A stretch of DNA of 30,607 nucleotides, from contig MNRR01000039.1 in the NCBI GenBank assembly GCA_001916055.1, forward strand, positions 1 through 30,607, given 5' to 3'. Positions 7,003 to 15,487 of the stretch are shown here, piece by piece. This DNA comes from Clostridium sp. 28_12. GTDB lineage: Bacteria; Bacillota; Clostridia; TANB77; CAG-508. The first letter of the stretch is position 1. Each line of letters starts with the position of its first letter. Made by a program: the position numbers and the translations under genes. The notes under the pieces are model-generated. The model was not told the origin of the DNA, did no database searches, and was given only the letters and a program-made list of their open reading frames with translations.

Positions 7003-7172
7003 AATCCACCAACCATTGCAAGTATTGCACCTAAAATTTTGAAGCCACTTGTAGCTTCATTTTGATCACCAAAATCAAAAACTTTTTTTGTGATAATTCT
7101 AGCATCATAAACCAAAATTACACCAGCTAATAACATAAGTACACCTATTAATCTAATAATTACTTGTAACAT
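6984..7172 (-). CDS. Small membrane protein with two transmembrane helices
   Basis: A 62-residue protein with two hydrophobic segments (about residues 2-22 and 43-61) joined by a polar loop containing the sequence ARIITKKVFDFGDQNEATSGFK. An AAAGGA ribosome binding site lies upstream of the ATG at 7172. It follows recG by 57 bases without an intervening terminator, and the terminator at 6969-7002 overlaps its 3' end, so recG and this gene form one unit. Function unknown; the conserved-looking loop resembles a small protein family seen in clostridia, which I recall only loosely. Confidence 0.72.
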   Translation of the reverse strand: MLQVIIRLIGVLMLLAGVILVYDARIITKKVFDFGDQNEATSGFKILGAILAMVGGLIVFFC

Positions 7173-7229
7173 AATATCAACATCCTTTTCTCTGCCAATC
7201 GCCTTTTCTACTCCAGCAATAGCAATAAT

Positions 7230-9278
7230 TTAAATTTCTATCCTTGAACTAAACTTCTCTTTTACCAAGTTATTTAGTTTTGCATTTTTTTCTTTTTCAA
7301 GTAATGGATCATCTTCCATAATTTTTAAAGCTAATCTTTGAACTTTTTTCAAAACTGCTATATCTTCAAACAAATTAGCAATCTTAAATTCTGGAAGTCC
7401 ATGTTGTTCTGTTCCGAAAAAGTCTCCAGAACCTCTAAGTTCTAAGTCTTTTTCAGAAATTATAAATCCATCATTTGTATCACACATTACTTTCATCCTT
7501 TGTTTTATTGTTTCACTATTTCCTTCGTATTTTAAAATGCAATATGATTGATATTCGCCTCTTCCTACTCTTCCACGTAATTGGTGCAATTGTGCTAATC
7601 CAAATCTTTCTGCATTTTCCACTACCATAATACTTGAATTTGGAACATTTACTCCTACTTCAATTACAGTCGTTGCAATCAAAATTTGAATTTCACCATT
7701 TTTGAATCTTTCCATAATTTCATCTTTTTCTTTTGGTTTCATTTTTCCATGTAAATATGCTACTTTATACTCACTAAATGTTTCTTTTTGATATTTTTCT
7801 GCAAGTTCAATTACTGATTGCAAGCCTTCCATATCTTCGTTTTCTTCAACTAATGGACATACTATATATGCCTGCCTGCCTTCTGTTATTTGTTTTCTTA
7901 TAAAATTGTTTACTCTTTCTTCCATATTTTTTCTAACTGCATATGTTTCAATTTTCTTTCTGTTTGGTGGAAGTTCATCTATTATAGATATATCCAAATC
8001 TCCATACAATATTAATGCAAGTGTTCTTGGAATTGGTGTTGCAGACATTGCTATTACATCTGGATTTTGTCCTTTAGATGCTATAGTTCCTCTTTGTTTT
8101 ACTCCAAAACGGTGTTGCTCATCTGTTACGACTAATCCTAAGTTTTTGAATACTACATTTTCTTCTAATATTGCATGTGTTCCTATTAATATATCTATTT
8201 CTCCACTTTGTAGTTTTTCTAATATTTCTGACTTCTTCTTTTTAGTAACACTTGAAATTAATAGCTCCGTTTTTATTCCAAGTTCTTCTAATATTCCTTG
8301 AAAACTTTCTAAATGCTGGCTTGCAAGTATTGCTGTTGGTGCCATTATTGTTGCTTGATAGCCTGATTTTACAGCTTTATATGCTGCAATCATTGCTACT
8401 ACTGTTTTTCCTGAGCCAACATCTCCTTGTAATAGCCTATTCATTGGCTTGTTACTTTCCATGTCTCTATCTATTTCTTCTAATACTCTTAGCTGTGCTT
8501 TTGTCAATTTGAATGGCAAAATGTTTATTACATCTGACATATATACATCTTTACTAAATTGTATTCCATCTGTTTCGTGTTCATAATTATTTTTTAATTT
8601 TAATAATGCTAGTTGTGTTGTAAGTAATTCTTCAAATACAAGTCTTTCTCTTGCTTTATTAAAATCCGAAAATTCTATTGGAAAATGTATTCTTTCAATT
8701 GTATTATTTATATCCCATAAATTGTTTTCTTTTAATATGTATTCTGGTAATGTTTCTGTCAATTTACCTTTTACTTCTGCAAGACCATTTTCTATAATTT
8801 TTCTTAATGTATTTTGTTTTAATTCATATGTTAATGGATAAATCGGAATAATTTTCCCTGTATTTTTACTTTGATCAATTTCATCATATACAGGCGAATT
8901 CATTTCTAATCTTCCATTTTTATTTGATATTTTTCCAAAAAATCTGTACATTCTTCCAGGTTGAAACTTATCCCTTAAATATCCTTGGTTAAACCATGTT
9001 ATATAACATGTTCCGGTTTGGTCTTTTACAATTAATCTGCTTATTGTCATTCTTCCTTTATGCATTTCAGTTATTCTTCCTGCTGCCATTGCTTCTATTA
9101 ATACTTCTTCTCCATCTGTGCATTCATATAAGTTCTTTGGCTTGCTTCTATCTTCATAGTCTCTTGGATAGTATTCTATTAAGTCTTTTAATGTATATAT
9201 ATTTAATTTATTTAGTAGTTGTACCCTGTTTGGTCCTACTGTTTTTACATATTTTACATCTTTATCTAGGTCTACCAT
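7230..9278 (-). CDS. recG: ATP-dependent DNA helicase RecG
   Basis: RecG remodels stalled replication forks and branched recombination intermediates in the cytoplasm. The 682-residue length is normal for the family. An N-terminal wedge/OB-fold region (about 60-150, with LIVKDQTGTCYITWFN) precedes the helicase core. Walker A is GDVGSGKT (285-292), the DExH box is DEQH (386-389), and the C-terminal lobe has QLRGRVGRG and an ending with GSGDFFGTEQHGLPEF, a RecG signature. The ATG at 9278 follows GAGGAG. It has its own promoter (9306-9334) and is followed by a small membrane protein gene and a strong terminator. Confidence 0.97.
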   Translation of the reverse strand: MVDLDKDVKYVKTVGPNRVQLLNKLNIYTLKDLIEYYPRDYEDRSKPKNLYECTDGEEVLIEAMAAGRITEMHKGRMTISRLIVKDQTGTCYITWFNQGYLRDKFQPGRMYRFFGKISNKNGRLEMNSPVYDEIDQSKNTGKIIPIYPLTYELKQNTLRKIIENGLAEVKGKLTETLPEYILKENNLWDINNTIERIHFPIEFSDFNKARERLVFEELLTTQLALLKLKNNYEHETDGIQFSKDVYMSDVINILPFKLTKAQLRVLEEIDRDMESNKPMNRLLQGDVGSGKTVVAMIAAYKAVKSGYQATIMAPTAILASQHLESFQGILEELGIKTELLISSVTKKKKSEILEKLQSGEIDILIGTHAILEENVVFKNLGLVVTDEQHRFGVKQRGTIASKGQNPDVIAMSATPIPRTLALILYGDLDISIIDELPPNRKKIETYAVRKNMEERVNNFIRKQITEGRQAYIVCPLVEENEDMEGLQSVIELAEKYQKETFSEYKVAYLHGKMKPKEKDEIMERFKNGEIQILIATTVIEVGVNVPNSSIMVVENAERFGLAQLHQLRGRVGRGEYQSYCILKYEGNSETIKQRMKVMCDTNDGFIISEKDLELRGSGDFFGTEQHGLPEFKIANLFEDIAVLKKVQRLALKIMEDDPLLEKEKNAKLNNLVKEKFSSRIEI

Positions 9279-9305
9279 TGTTACTCCTCTTTTATATATG
9301 TCTAC

Positions 9306-9334
9306 ATTTTACTATATAAATTTTCAAAAATCAA
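9306..9334 (-). promoter_or_regulatory. Sigma-A promoter of recG
   Basis: Minus strand TTGATT (9329-9334), 17-bp spacer, TAAAAT (9306-9311), about 28 bases before the recG ATG. Confidence 0.65.
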
Positions 9335-9350
9335 CAAATTTATAACATTT

Positions 9351-9396
9351 AAGCCTGTGTTTTTTCGTCGTATTAGGACTACCAAAACACAGGCTT
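9351..9396 (-). terminator. Long hairpin between clpX and recG, terminator-like
   Basis: A perfect 13-bp inverted repeat (AAGCCTGTGTTTT at 9351-9363 with its complement at 9384-9396) encloses a 20-base loop. It begins eight bases past the clpX stop codon, where a terminator is expected, but the following bases (TAAATG) are not a good T run. It may be a weak or bidirectional terminator or an mRNA-end stabilising hairpin. Confidence 0.6.
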
Positions 9397-9403
9397 TTAC
9401 TAT

Positions 9404-10729
9404 TTATGCAGTTTCTTTTTGCTCCACCGCAATTCTTTCACTTTTTGTTTTTTTTACTTTATTAGGATTTTCTATAATTTTAGGACCTGCATTATTTAAG
9501 ACTGTATCTTTAGTAATAATGCATTGTTCTATTTTTTCATTTGATGGAATATCAAACATGATATCTCTCATAATGTTTTCAATTATAGAACGCAAACCTC
9601 TTGCTCCTGTTTTTCTCTCAATTGCTTTGTCAACAATTGCTTCTAAAGCTTCTTGCTCAAATATTAATTCTACATCATCCATTTCTAGTAATTTCTTGTA
9701 TTGTTTTACTAAAGCATTTTTTGGTTCTGTAGTAATTTTTATCAATGCTTCTCTATTTAGTTCTTTTAGTGTTGCTATTATTGGCAATCTTCCTATAAAT
9801 TCAGGAATCATTCCAAATTTTAATAAATCTTGTGGTAAAATTTGCTCAAATACTTTGAATCTGTCTATATCTTTTTTGCTTTGAATATCTGCTCCAAATC
9901 CCATTGCTTTTTTACCCATTCTATCTTTTATGATGTTTTCTAATCCTTCAAATGCTCCACCACAAATAAATAATATATTTGATGTATTTATTTGTATTAG
10001 TTCTTGTTGAGGATGTTTTCTTCCTCCTTGTGGTGGTACTGATGCTATTGTTCCTTCTACTATTTTTAATAGTGCTTGTTGTACACCTTCTCCACTTACA
10101 TCTCTTGTTATTGATGGATTTTCAGATTTTCTTGTTATTTTATCTATTTCATCTATATAAATAATTCCTTTTTCTGCTTTTTCCACATCACCATCTGCTG
10201 CTTGAATTAGTTTTAAAAGAATATTTTCTACATCTTCTCCAACATATCCTGCTTCTGTAAGTGTTGTGGCATCTGCGATTGCAAATGGAACATTTAATAT
10301 TTTTGCAAGTGTACTTGCAAGTAATGTTTTTCCACATCCTGTTGGCCCAAGTAATAAGATATTACTTTTTTGGATTTCTACATCATCATCACTTTTTTCA
10401 TGTTTTGACATCATTTCTTCTTCATTTGCTATTCTTTTATAATGGTTATAAACAGCTACTGATAATGTTTTTTTTGCTTCGTCTTGCCCTATTACATATT
10501 GGTCTAAAATGTCTTTTATTTCTCTGGGACTTGGGATTTTTTCTAATCCAGCTAAAGTATATGATTCATTTTCATCTTCATAATATTCGTTTTCGATTAT
10601 TTCATTACATAATCCTATACATTCGTTACAAATATATACTCCTGGACCTGCAACTATTTTTCTTACATTTTCTTGTGTTTTACCACAGAATGAACATTTA
10701 ACACCTTTTGGTGTATCATTTTTTGCCAT
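9404..10729 (-). CDS. clpX: ATP-dependent Clp protease ATP-binding subunit ClpX
   Basis: ClpX is the AAA+ unfoldase that feeds tagged or damaged proteins into ClpP. The 441-residue protein has the N-terminal zinc-binding domain (Cys12, Cys15, Cys34, Cys37), Walker A GPTGCGKT (128-135), pore loop GYVG (161-164), Walker B IIYIDEID (189-196), the second pore loop GGRKHP (235-240), and sensor-2 region GARGLR near residue 375. A Lys-rich C-terminal tail of about 25 residues follows the conserved core. A GAAGGAG ribosome binding site precedes the ATG at 10729. It follows clpP by 28 bases and is co-transcribed with it. Confidence 0.97.
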   Translation of the reverse strand: MAKNDTPKGVKCSFCGKTQENVRKIVAGPGVYICNECIGLCNEIIENEYYEDENESYTLAGLEKIPSPREIKDILDQYVIGQDEAKKTLSVAVYNHYKRIANEEEMMSKHEKSDDDVEIQKSNILLLGPTGCGKTLLASTLAKILNVPFAIADATTLTEAGYVGEDVENILLKLIQAADGDVEKAEKGIIYIDEIDKITRKSENPSITRDVSGEGVQQALLKIVEGTIASVPPQGGRKHPQQELIQINTSNILFICGGAFEGLENIIKDRMGKKAMGFGADIQSKKDIDRFKVFEQILPQDLLKFGMIPEFIGRLPIIATLKELNREALIKITTEPKNALVKQYKKLLEMDDVELIFEQEALEAIVDKAIERKTGARGLRSIIENIMRDIMFDIPSNEKIEQCIITKDTVLNNAGPKIIENPNKVKKTKSERIAVEQKETA

Positions 10730-10757
10730 CTATATTTCTCCTTCTTCTATTTTAGAA

Positions 10758-11369
10758 TTATATTCTTTTGTCCATTATTCCGTCAATTAAGCCGTATTCA
10801 AGAGCTTCTTGTGCTGTCATATAATGGTCTCTTTCTGTATCTCTTTCAATTGTTTCTATAGATTGACCTGTCTTTTCGCTTAATAATTTATTTAGTTTCT
10901 CTCTTGTTCTTATCATATGATCTGCATGGATTTTTATTTCTGTTGCTTGACCAGAAATTCCTCCGCCTTGACCACCTATTAATGGTTGATGTATTAATAT
11001 TTCAGAATTAGGTGTTGCATATCTTTTTCCTTTTTCACCATTTGCTAGTAATACAGCTCCAAAACTTGCTGCTAATCCTACACATATTGTTGAAACTGGA
11101 CATTTTATATAATTCATTGTGTCAACAATTCCCATTCCATCTGTTATAGATCCCCCAGGTGAATTTATATATAAAAATATCTCTTTATCTGGGTCTTCTG
11201 ACTCTAAGAATAATAATTGTGCAATTATTAAACTTGCAGATGTTGGATTTACATCTTCTCCTAAAAATATTATTCTATCTTTTAGTAATCTTGAGAAAAT
11301 ATCATATGATCTTTCTCCTTTACTTGTTTGTTCAATTACATATGGTACTAAACTATCTTTTTCTAACAT
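10758..11369 (-). CDS. clpP: ATP-dependent Clp protease proteolytic subunit ClpP
   Basis: ClpP is the serine protease barrel partnered by ClpX. The start is the ATG at 11369, preceded by AAAGGAGG; this gives 203 residues, close to the family norm. A longer open frame to 11468 only reads through the tandem repeat upstream. The catalytic triad is Ser102 in GLAASFGAVLLA, His127 in ILIHQPL, and an Asp in RDTERD (181 by alignment with the E. coli enzyme). The residue after the catalytic Ser is usually Met and is Phe here. It belongs to a tig-clpP-clpX cluster, but the tig terminator and two 31-bp repeats lie immediately upstream. Confidence 0.97.
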   Translation of the reverse strand: MLEKDSLVPYVIEQTSKGERSYDIFSRLLKDRIIFLGEDVNPTSASLIIAQLLFLESEDPDKEIFLYINSPGGSITDGMGIVDTMNYIKCPVSTICVGLAASFGAVLLANGEKGKRYATPNSEILIHQPLIGGQGGGISGQATEIKIHADHMIRTREKLNKLLSEKTGQSIETIERDTERDHYMTAQEALEYGLIDGIMDKRI

Positions 11370-11382
11370 ATTTTCCTCCTTT

Positions 11383-11445
11383 TGCACACGTGAGATCGCT
11401 TTTTTTCGGTGCAATGCACACCTGAGATCGCTTTTTTTCCGTGCA
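11383..11445. repeat. Tandem 31-bp repeat in front of clpP
   Basis: Two copies (11383-11413 and 11415-11445) are separated by one base and differ at only two positions, both G-to-C changes. Each copy starts with TGCACAC and ends with GTGCA, so its ends can pair, and holds GAGATCGC followed by seven T (plus strand). The second edge lies two bases from the clpP ribosome binding site, so the repeat occupies the whole gap between the tig terminator and clpP. No sigma-A promoter and no CtsR heptads were found there. Confidence 0.85.
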
Positions 11446-11450
11446 TTTGC

Positions 11451-11493
11451 TAAAAAATAAAAGGGCAAATTAAGAATTTAAACCCATTTGCCC
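11451..11493 (-). terminator. Intrinsic terminator after tig
   Basis: On the minus strand GGGCAAAT (11486-11493) pairs with ATTTGCCC (11463-11470), followed by TTTTATTTTTT. It begins 10 bases after the tig stop codon and separates tig from clpP, so clpXP expression depends on read-through or an unseen promoter. Confidence 0.85.
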
Positions 11494-11502
11494 CTTTTTT
11501 TG

Positions 11503-12825
11503 CTATTTTTTGCTAGTTGCTTTTTTTGTTTCTTTTTTCTTTTCTGTAACTTTTGCATTGTTTACTATGAATTCTAATGCTTTTTCTGATTTTATTCCTT
11601 CTGCTAAGTAGTTCTTTAAGTTTTCGTTTTTACTTAATTCTTCTACATCTTTTCCATAGCTTTTAGCCATTTCTTCCATTTTTGCTTTTATTTCTTCTTC
11701 ACTTGCTTCGATTTTTTCTGCTTTCATTATTGCTTCTAGCACAAGTCTTGATTTTATTGCTTCTATAGCTTGTGGCTCATATTCTTTTCTCATTTCTTCT
11801 TCTGTCTTACCTATCATTTTTAAGTATTGTTCTAGGTTTAATCCTTGATATGATAATCTTTGTTCAAAGTCTTTTAGCATATTGTCTATTTCTAATTCAA
11901 TCATTCCAGATGGAATATCTAATTTTGAATCTTCACATACTGCTTTTAATACAGCTTCTTCTGTTTCATATTTTTCTCTTTGTTCTTTATTTTTTGTTAA
12001 CTTTTCTTTGATGCTTTTCTTTAATTCTTCAAGTGTGTCAAATTCGCTTACATCTTTAGCAAATTCGTCATCTAATTCTGGTAATTCTTTTTTCTTGATG
12101 TCATGTAATTTTACTTTAAATGTAGCATCTTTTCCTGCTAAATCTTTTGAAAAATATTCTTTTGGGAATGTTACTTTGATTTCTTTTTCATTTTCTAGTT
12201 CCATTCCTATTAATTGTTCTTCAAATCCTGGAATGAATGTTCCACTTCCTATTTCTAATTCATGTCCTTCAGCTTTTCCACCTTCAAATGCTACTCCATC
12301 AACAAATCCTTCGAAATCGATTGTTGCTGTGTCTCCATTTTCTAATGGTCTGTCATCAACTGTTACTAGTCTTGAATTATGTTCTTGCATATGTTCTAAT
12401 TCATGGTCAACATCTTTTTTATCTACTTTGTATTCTATTTTTTGTATTTCTATTCCTTTATATTTTCCTAATTTTACTTCTGGTTTTGTTTGTACTACTG
12501 CTGTAAATATTAGATCTTTTCCTTTTTCCATTTGAGCTATATCCACTTCTGGTCTGCTTACTACATCTATTTTGTTTTCTGTTAATGCTTCTTCGTAAGC
12601 TTCTGTTGCTACTTCATTGAATGCATCTTCATAAAAGATTTGTGCTCCATAATATTTTTCTACTATATTCATTGGTGCTTTACCTTTTCTGAAACCTGGT
12701 ATATTAAAGTATTTTGCATTTTGAAAATATACTTTTTTCATAGCATTTTCAAATTTTTCTGCTTCTACTGTAATTTCTAATTTTACTTCATTTGCATTTT
12801 CTGTTTTTTCTACTTTACAATTCAT
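11503..12825 (-). CDS. tig: Trigger factor, ribosome-associated chaperone
   Basis: Trigger factor binds the ribosome exit site and shields nascent chains; it also carries prolyl isomerase activity. The 440-residue protein has the ribosome-docking signature GFRKGKAP (44-51), a central FKBP-type domain (about 155-250, with GDTATIDFEGFVDG and the GSGTFIPGFE segment), and a helical C-terminal domain ending in a Lys-rich tail. AAAGGAAG precedes the ATG at 12825. It is transcribed from its own extended -10 promoter and ends at an intrinsic terminator just before clpP. Confidence 0.97.
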   Translation of the reverse strand: MNCKVEKTENANEVKLEITVEAEKFENAMKKVYFQNAKYFNIPGFRKGKAPMNIVEKYYGAQIFYEDAFNEVATEAYEEALTENKIDVVSRPEVDIAQMEKGKDLIFTAVVQTKPEVKLGKYKGIEIQKIEYKVDKKDVDHELEHMQEHNSRLVTVDDRPLENGDTATIDFEGFVDGVAFEGGKAEGHELEIGSGTFIPGFEEQLIGMELENEKEIKVTFPKEYFSKDLAGKDATFKVKLHDIKKKELPELDDEFAKDVSEFDTLEELKKSIKEKLTKNKEQREKYETEEAVLKAVCEDSKLDIPSGMIELEIDNMLKDFEQRLSYQGLNLEQYLKMIGKTEEEMRKEYEPQAIEAIKSRLVLEAIMKAEKIEASEEEIKAKMEEMAKSYGKDVEELSKNENLKNYLAEGIKSEKALEFIVNNAKVTEKKKETKKATSKK

Positions 12826-12861
12826 TATAATCTTCCTTTCTTGTCTTCTTATAGCTTTTAT

Positions 12862-12889
12862 ATTATATCACATATTTTCTATTTTGCAA
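12862..12889 (-). promoter_or_regulatory. Sigma-A promoter of tig
   Basis: Minus strand TTGCAA (12884-12889), 16-bp spacer, TATAAT (12862-12867), with TG one base before the -10. It starts six bases downstream of the polysaccharide deacetylase stop codon; no terminator is seen between the two genes. Confidence 0.75.
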
Positions 12890-12894
12890 TACTT

Positions 12895-13797
12895 TTATTT
12901 TATAATACTATAGAAATTTTCAAATTCAAATCCTTGGTCCCTAAAATATTTTATTATCGTTGGTAATGCATTTGCTGTTGCTGTTTTATTTCCAGCATCA
13001 TGCATTAACACTACTATGCTATTATGTTTTGGCACTGTTTTATTTAGTTCTGCAATAAATTGCTCTGTTGTTTTTGCTCCTGCTGCATCTGAAGTTAAAG
13101 CATTCCAATCAATATGTAAAACATCATTTTGTTCTAATATTTGTTCTGCTTGTTTTTTTACTTCTGCATATTTTCCACCCCAATATCCTCCTGGAAATCT
13201 AAATAGGTGTGGATTGTATTCTTGCTCTCCTATTGCATTTCTAATTGCTGTTACACTTTTGTTATATTCATCTAAAACACTTTGTGGTGTTGCATATATT
13301 TGTGAATATACATGTGAGTATCCATGACTTGCTATATAATGCCCTTCATCATATTCTCTTTTTACAAGGTCTGGGTCTAATTCAACTCTACTTCCTAATA
13401 AAAAGAATGTTGCTTTGATATTTTCAGATTTTAATGTATCTAAAACCACTGGTGTTACTGTTCGTGAAGGTCCATCATCAAATGTTAAGAAAACTCTTTT
13501 TGTTTCTGAATGATATATATTTTTTAAGTTGTTTCTACCTTCATCTGTTAATTGTGGTAATTTTGCTTTTCTTTCTTCTTCTTTTTTAGCTTCTTCTTGT
13601 TTTCTTTGTTCCTCTTGTTCCGCTTCTTGAGTTGTTTCATTTTTTCCTTTTTCAGCTGTTTTAGTAATATCATTTTGTGTGTTAGAATTTATTTTTAATC
13701 CTAACCACACAAAAACAATTATTACTATTAGTACAGATATTGCTATTGCTATATTTTTTCTATTTCTATATTCTCTTTTCACTGATATCAAATCCAT
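12895..13797 (-). CDS. Membrane-anchored polysaccharide deacetylase (peptidoglycan GlcNAc deacetylase type)
   Basis: A NodB-fold carbohydrate esterase that probably removes acetyl groups from peptidoglycan sugars outside the cell, which raises lysozyme resistance. The 300-residue protein has a membrane anchor (about 15-37), a charged Glu/Gln/Lys linker (about 45-80), and the catalytic domain (about 97-300). Motifs are TFDDGPS (105-111, catalytic Asp107 and metal-binding Asp108), HGYSH (158-162, metal-binding His pair), RFPGG (200-204), DWNA (230-233) and LMHDAG (264-269). A GGTGG site precedes the ATG at 13797. It lies 19 bases after metG and is probably in the same transcription unit. The exact substrate is inferred from the family. 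Confidence 0.9.
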   Translation of the reverse strand: MDLISVKREYRNRKNIAIAISVLIVIIVFVWLGLKINSNTQNDITKTAEKGKNETTQEAEQEEQRKQEEAKKEEERKAKLPQLTDEGRNNLKNIYHSETKRVFLTFDDGPSRTVTPVVLDTLKSENIKATFFLLGSRVELDPDLVKREYDEGHYIASHGYSHVYSQIYATPQSVLDEYNKSVTAIRNAIGEQEYNPHLFRFPGGYWGGKYAEVKKQAEQILEQNDVLHIDWNALTSDAAGAKTTEQFIAELNKTVPKHNSIVVLMHDAGNKTATANALPTIIKYFRDQGFEFENFYSIIK

Positions 13798-13816
13798 TTT
13801 TCCACCTTTTATATAA

Positions 13817-15373
13817 TTAGCTTCTTAAATATTCTAGTTCCTCTTCAATATCTTTTCTTAAAAACAATGGCTCGCCTTTTTCTATAACTTTGATGTTTTT
13901 TAAACTATTATATTTATATAAGCTTTCCCATGTTTGTAATTCTTCTGTTGCTCCTATTTGTCTTAATAAATTTTTAGCTGTATCATCCATAAATGGTATT
14001 AAAATTATTCCTATTTTTCTAATATTTTCTATTAAATGATAAATACTTGATTCTAATTTTTCTTTTTCTTCGTTTTTAACAAGTTCCCATGGTCTTGTTT
14101 CATCTATATATTTGTTTGTTCTTGAAATTAATACCCACAGTTCTTTTAATGCATCTGCTATTTCGTATTTGTCTATTAATTTTTCTACCTTTTTTATTTG
14201 AGAATTTGTAAATTCTTCAAATTCTTTGTCAACTTCATTTGGTGTACCATTATATTCTGGTACTTTTCCTTCAAAGTACTTATTAACCATTGATACTGTT
14301 CTATTCACTAAATTTCCTAAGTCATTACACAAGTCTGAATTATATCTTTCTATAAAACTTTCTGGTGTATATAATCCATCTTGTGATGTTTGCATTTCTC
14401 TTAATAAGAAATATCTTGTTGCATCTACTCCATATCTGCTAATCAATTTTTCTGGATATACAACATTTCCTTTTGATTTTGACATTTTTCCGTCTTTCAT
14501 CATTATAAAATTATGGACTAATATTTTTTTTGGTAATGGTAAATCTAATGCCATTAAAAATATTGGCCAATATATTAAATGGAATCTTGCTATATCTTTT
14601 CCTACTATTTGTAAATCTGCTGGCCACAATTTTCTATATAATGAATCATCTTCTTGTTTATATCCTAATGCAGTTACATAATTTGTCAATGCATCTAACC
14701 ATACATATATAACATGTTTTGGATCTGATTTTACTTTTATTCCCCAATCAAATGTTGTTCTTGTTACACACAAGTCTTCAAGTCCTGGTTTTATAAAGTT
14801 GTTTATCATCTCTGTTTTTCTATATTCTGGTTGGATGAAATCTGGATGTTCATCATAATATTTTAATAATTTGTCAACATATTTTTTCATATTAAAAAAA
14901 TATGCCTCTTCTTTCATTAACCTTACATCTCTACCACAGTCAGGACATTTTCCATCTACTAATTGAGTCTCTGTGAAATATGTTTCACATGGCATACAAT
15001 ACCAGCCCTCATATTCACCTTTATATATATCTCCTTTTTGCAAAAAGTATTCAAATATGTCTTGAACAGCTTTTTCATGTCTTGGCTCTGTTGTTCTTAT
15101 AAAATAGTCATATTTTATATTCATTAAATTCCATAAATCTTTTGCCATTTGCGCCATTTCATCAACATGTTCCTTTGGTGTTTTTCCATGTTCTTTTGCT
15201 ACTGTTTCTATTTTTTGGCCATGTTCATCTGTTCCTGTTAACATAAATGTGTCAAAACCTCTTAGCTTTTTATATCTTCTTATCGTGTCTGCTAATGTTG
15301 TTGTATATGCTGTTCCTATATGAAATTTTCCACTTGGGTAATAAATTGGTGTTGTTATATAGAATTTTTCCAT
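13817..15373 (-). CDS. metG: Methionyl-tRNA synthetase (short form)
   Basis: Charges tRNA-Met with methionine. The 518-residue protein has the class I signatures HIGT (18-21) and KMSKS (296-300) and a zinc knuckle with Cys126, Cys129, Cys143 and Cys146. The helical anticodon-binding domain follows (about 350-500). It ends there: the C-terminal EMAP/Trbp111-like tRNA-binding domain that brings many bacterial enzymes to about 650 residues is absent, with no sign of truncation. AAAGGAGGA precedes the ATG at 15373. The leader contains a strong 16-bp hairpin (15394-15455) but no recognisable T-box. Confidence 0.96.
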   Translation of the reverse strand: MEKFYITTPIYYPSGKFHIGTAYTTTLADTIRRYKKLRGFDTFMLTGTDEHGQKIETVAKEHGKTPKEHVDEMAQMAKDLWNLMNIKYDYFIRTTEPRHEKAVQDIFEYFLQKGDIYKGEYEGWYCMPCETYFTETQLVDGKCPDCGRDVRLMKEEAYFFNMKKYVDKLLKYYDEHPDFIQPEYRKTEMINNFIKPGLEDLCVTRTTFDWGIKVKSDPKHVIYVWLDALTNYVTALGYKQEDDSLYRKLWPADLQIVGKDIARFHLIYWPIFLMALDLPLPKKILVHNFIMMKDGKMSKSKGNVVYPEKLISRYGVDATRYFLLREMQTSQDGLYTPESFIERYNSDLCNDLGNLVNRTVSMVNKYFEGKVPEYNGTPNEVDKEFEEFTNSQIKKVEKLIDKYEIADALKELWVLISRTNKYIDETRPWELVKNEEKEKLESSIYHLIENIRKIGIILIPFMDDTAKNLLRQIGATEELQTWESLYKYNSLKNIKVIEKGEPLFLRKDIEEELEYLRS

Positions 15374-15393
15374 TCTTCCATCCTCCTTTACCA

Positions 15394-15455
15394 GTTTGAA
15401 TTATAATAGCCATCTTGCGTCGTCTGCCTAGCAATATAACTATTCTAATTCAAAC
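15394..15455 (-). promoter_or_regulatory. Long hairpin in the metG leader
   Basis: Arms 15394-15409 and 15440-15455 pair over 16 positions with one mismatch, and an inner TTGC/GCAA stem (15415-15418 with 15431-15434) forms within the 30-base loop. It lies between truB and metG, 11 to 20 bases before the metG ribosome binding site. It is not followed by a T run. It could be an operator, a leader RNA structure, or a non-canonical terminator for the infB operon. Confidence 0.55.
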
Positions 15456-15487
15456 AATTATTTTATTCTTAGTTCTAATTGAATGCC

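Noticed and set aside
11370..11468. N-terminal extension of ClpP by 33 residues
   Set aside because: It merely translates the tandem 31-bp repeat; a strong ribosome binding site supports the ATG at 11369 and the shorter protein matches the family length.
11370..11502. CtsR operator in front of clpP
   Set aside because: No tandem GGTCAAA-type heptads are present between tig and clpP.
15374..15487. T-box or SAM riboswitch controlling metG
   Set aside because: The gap is only 114 bases and lacks a T-box sequence, a specifier stem and a terminator with T run.
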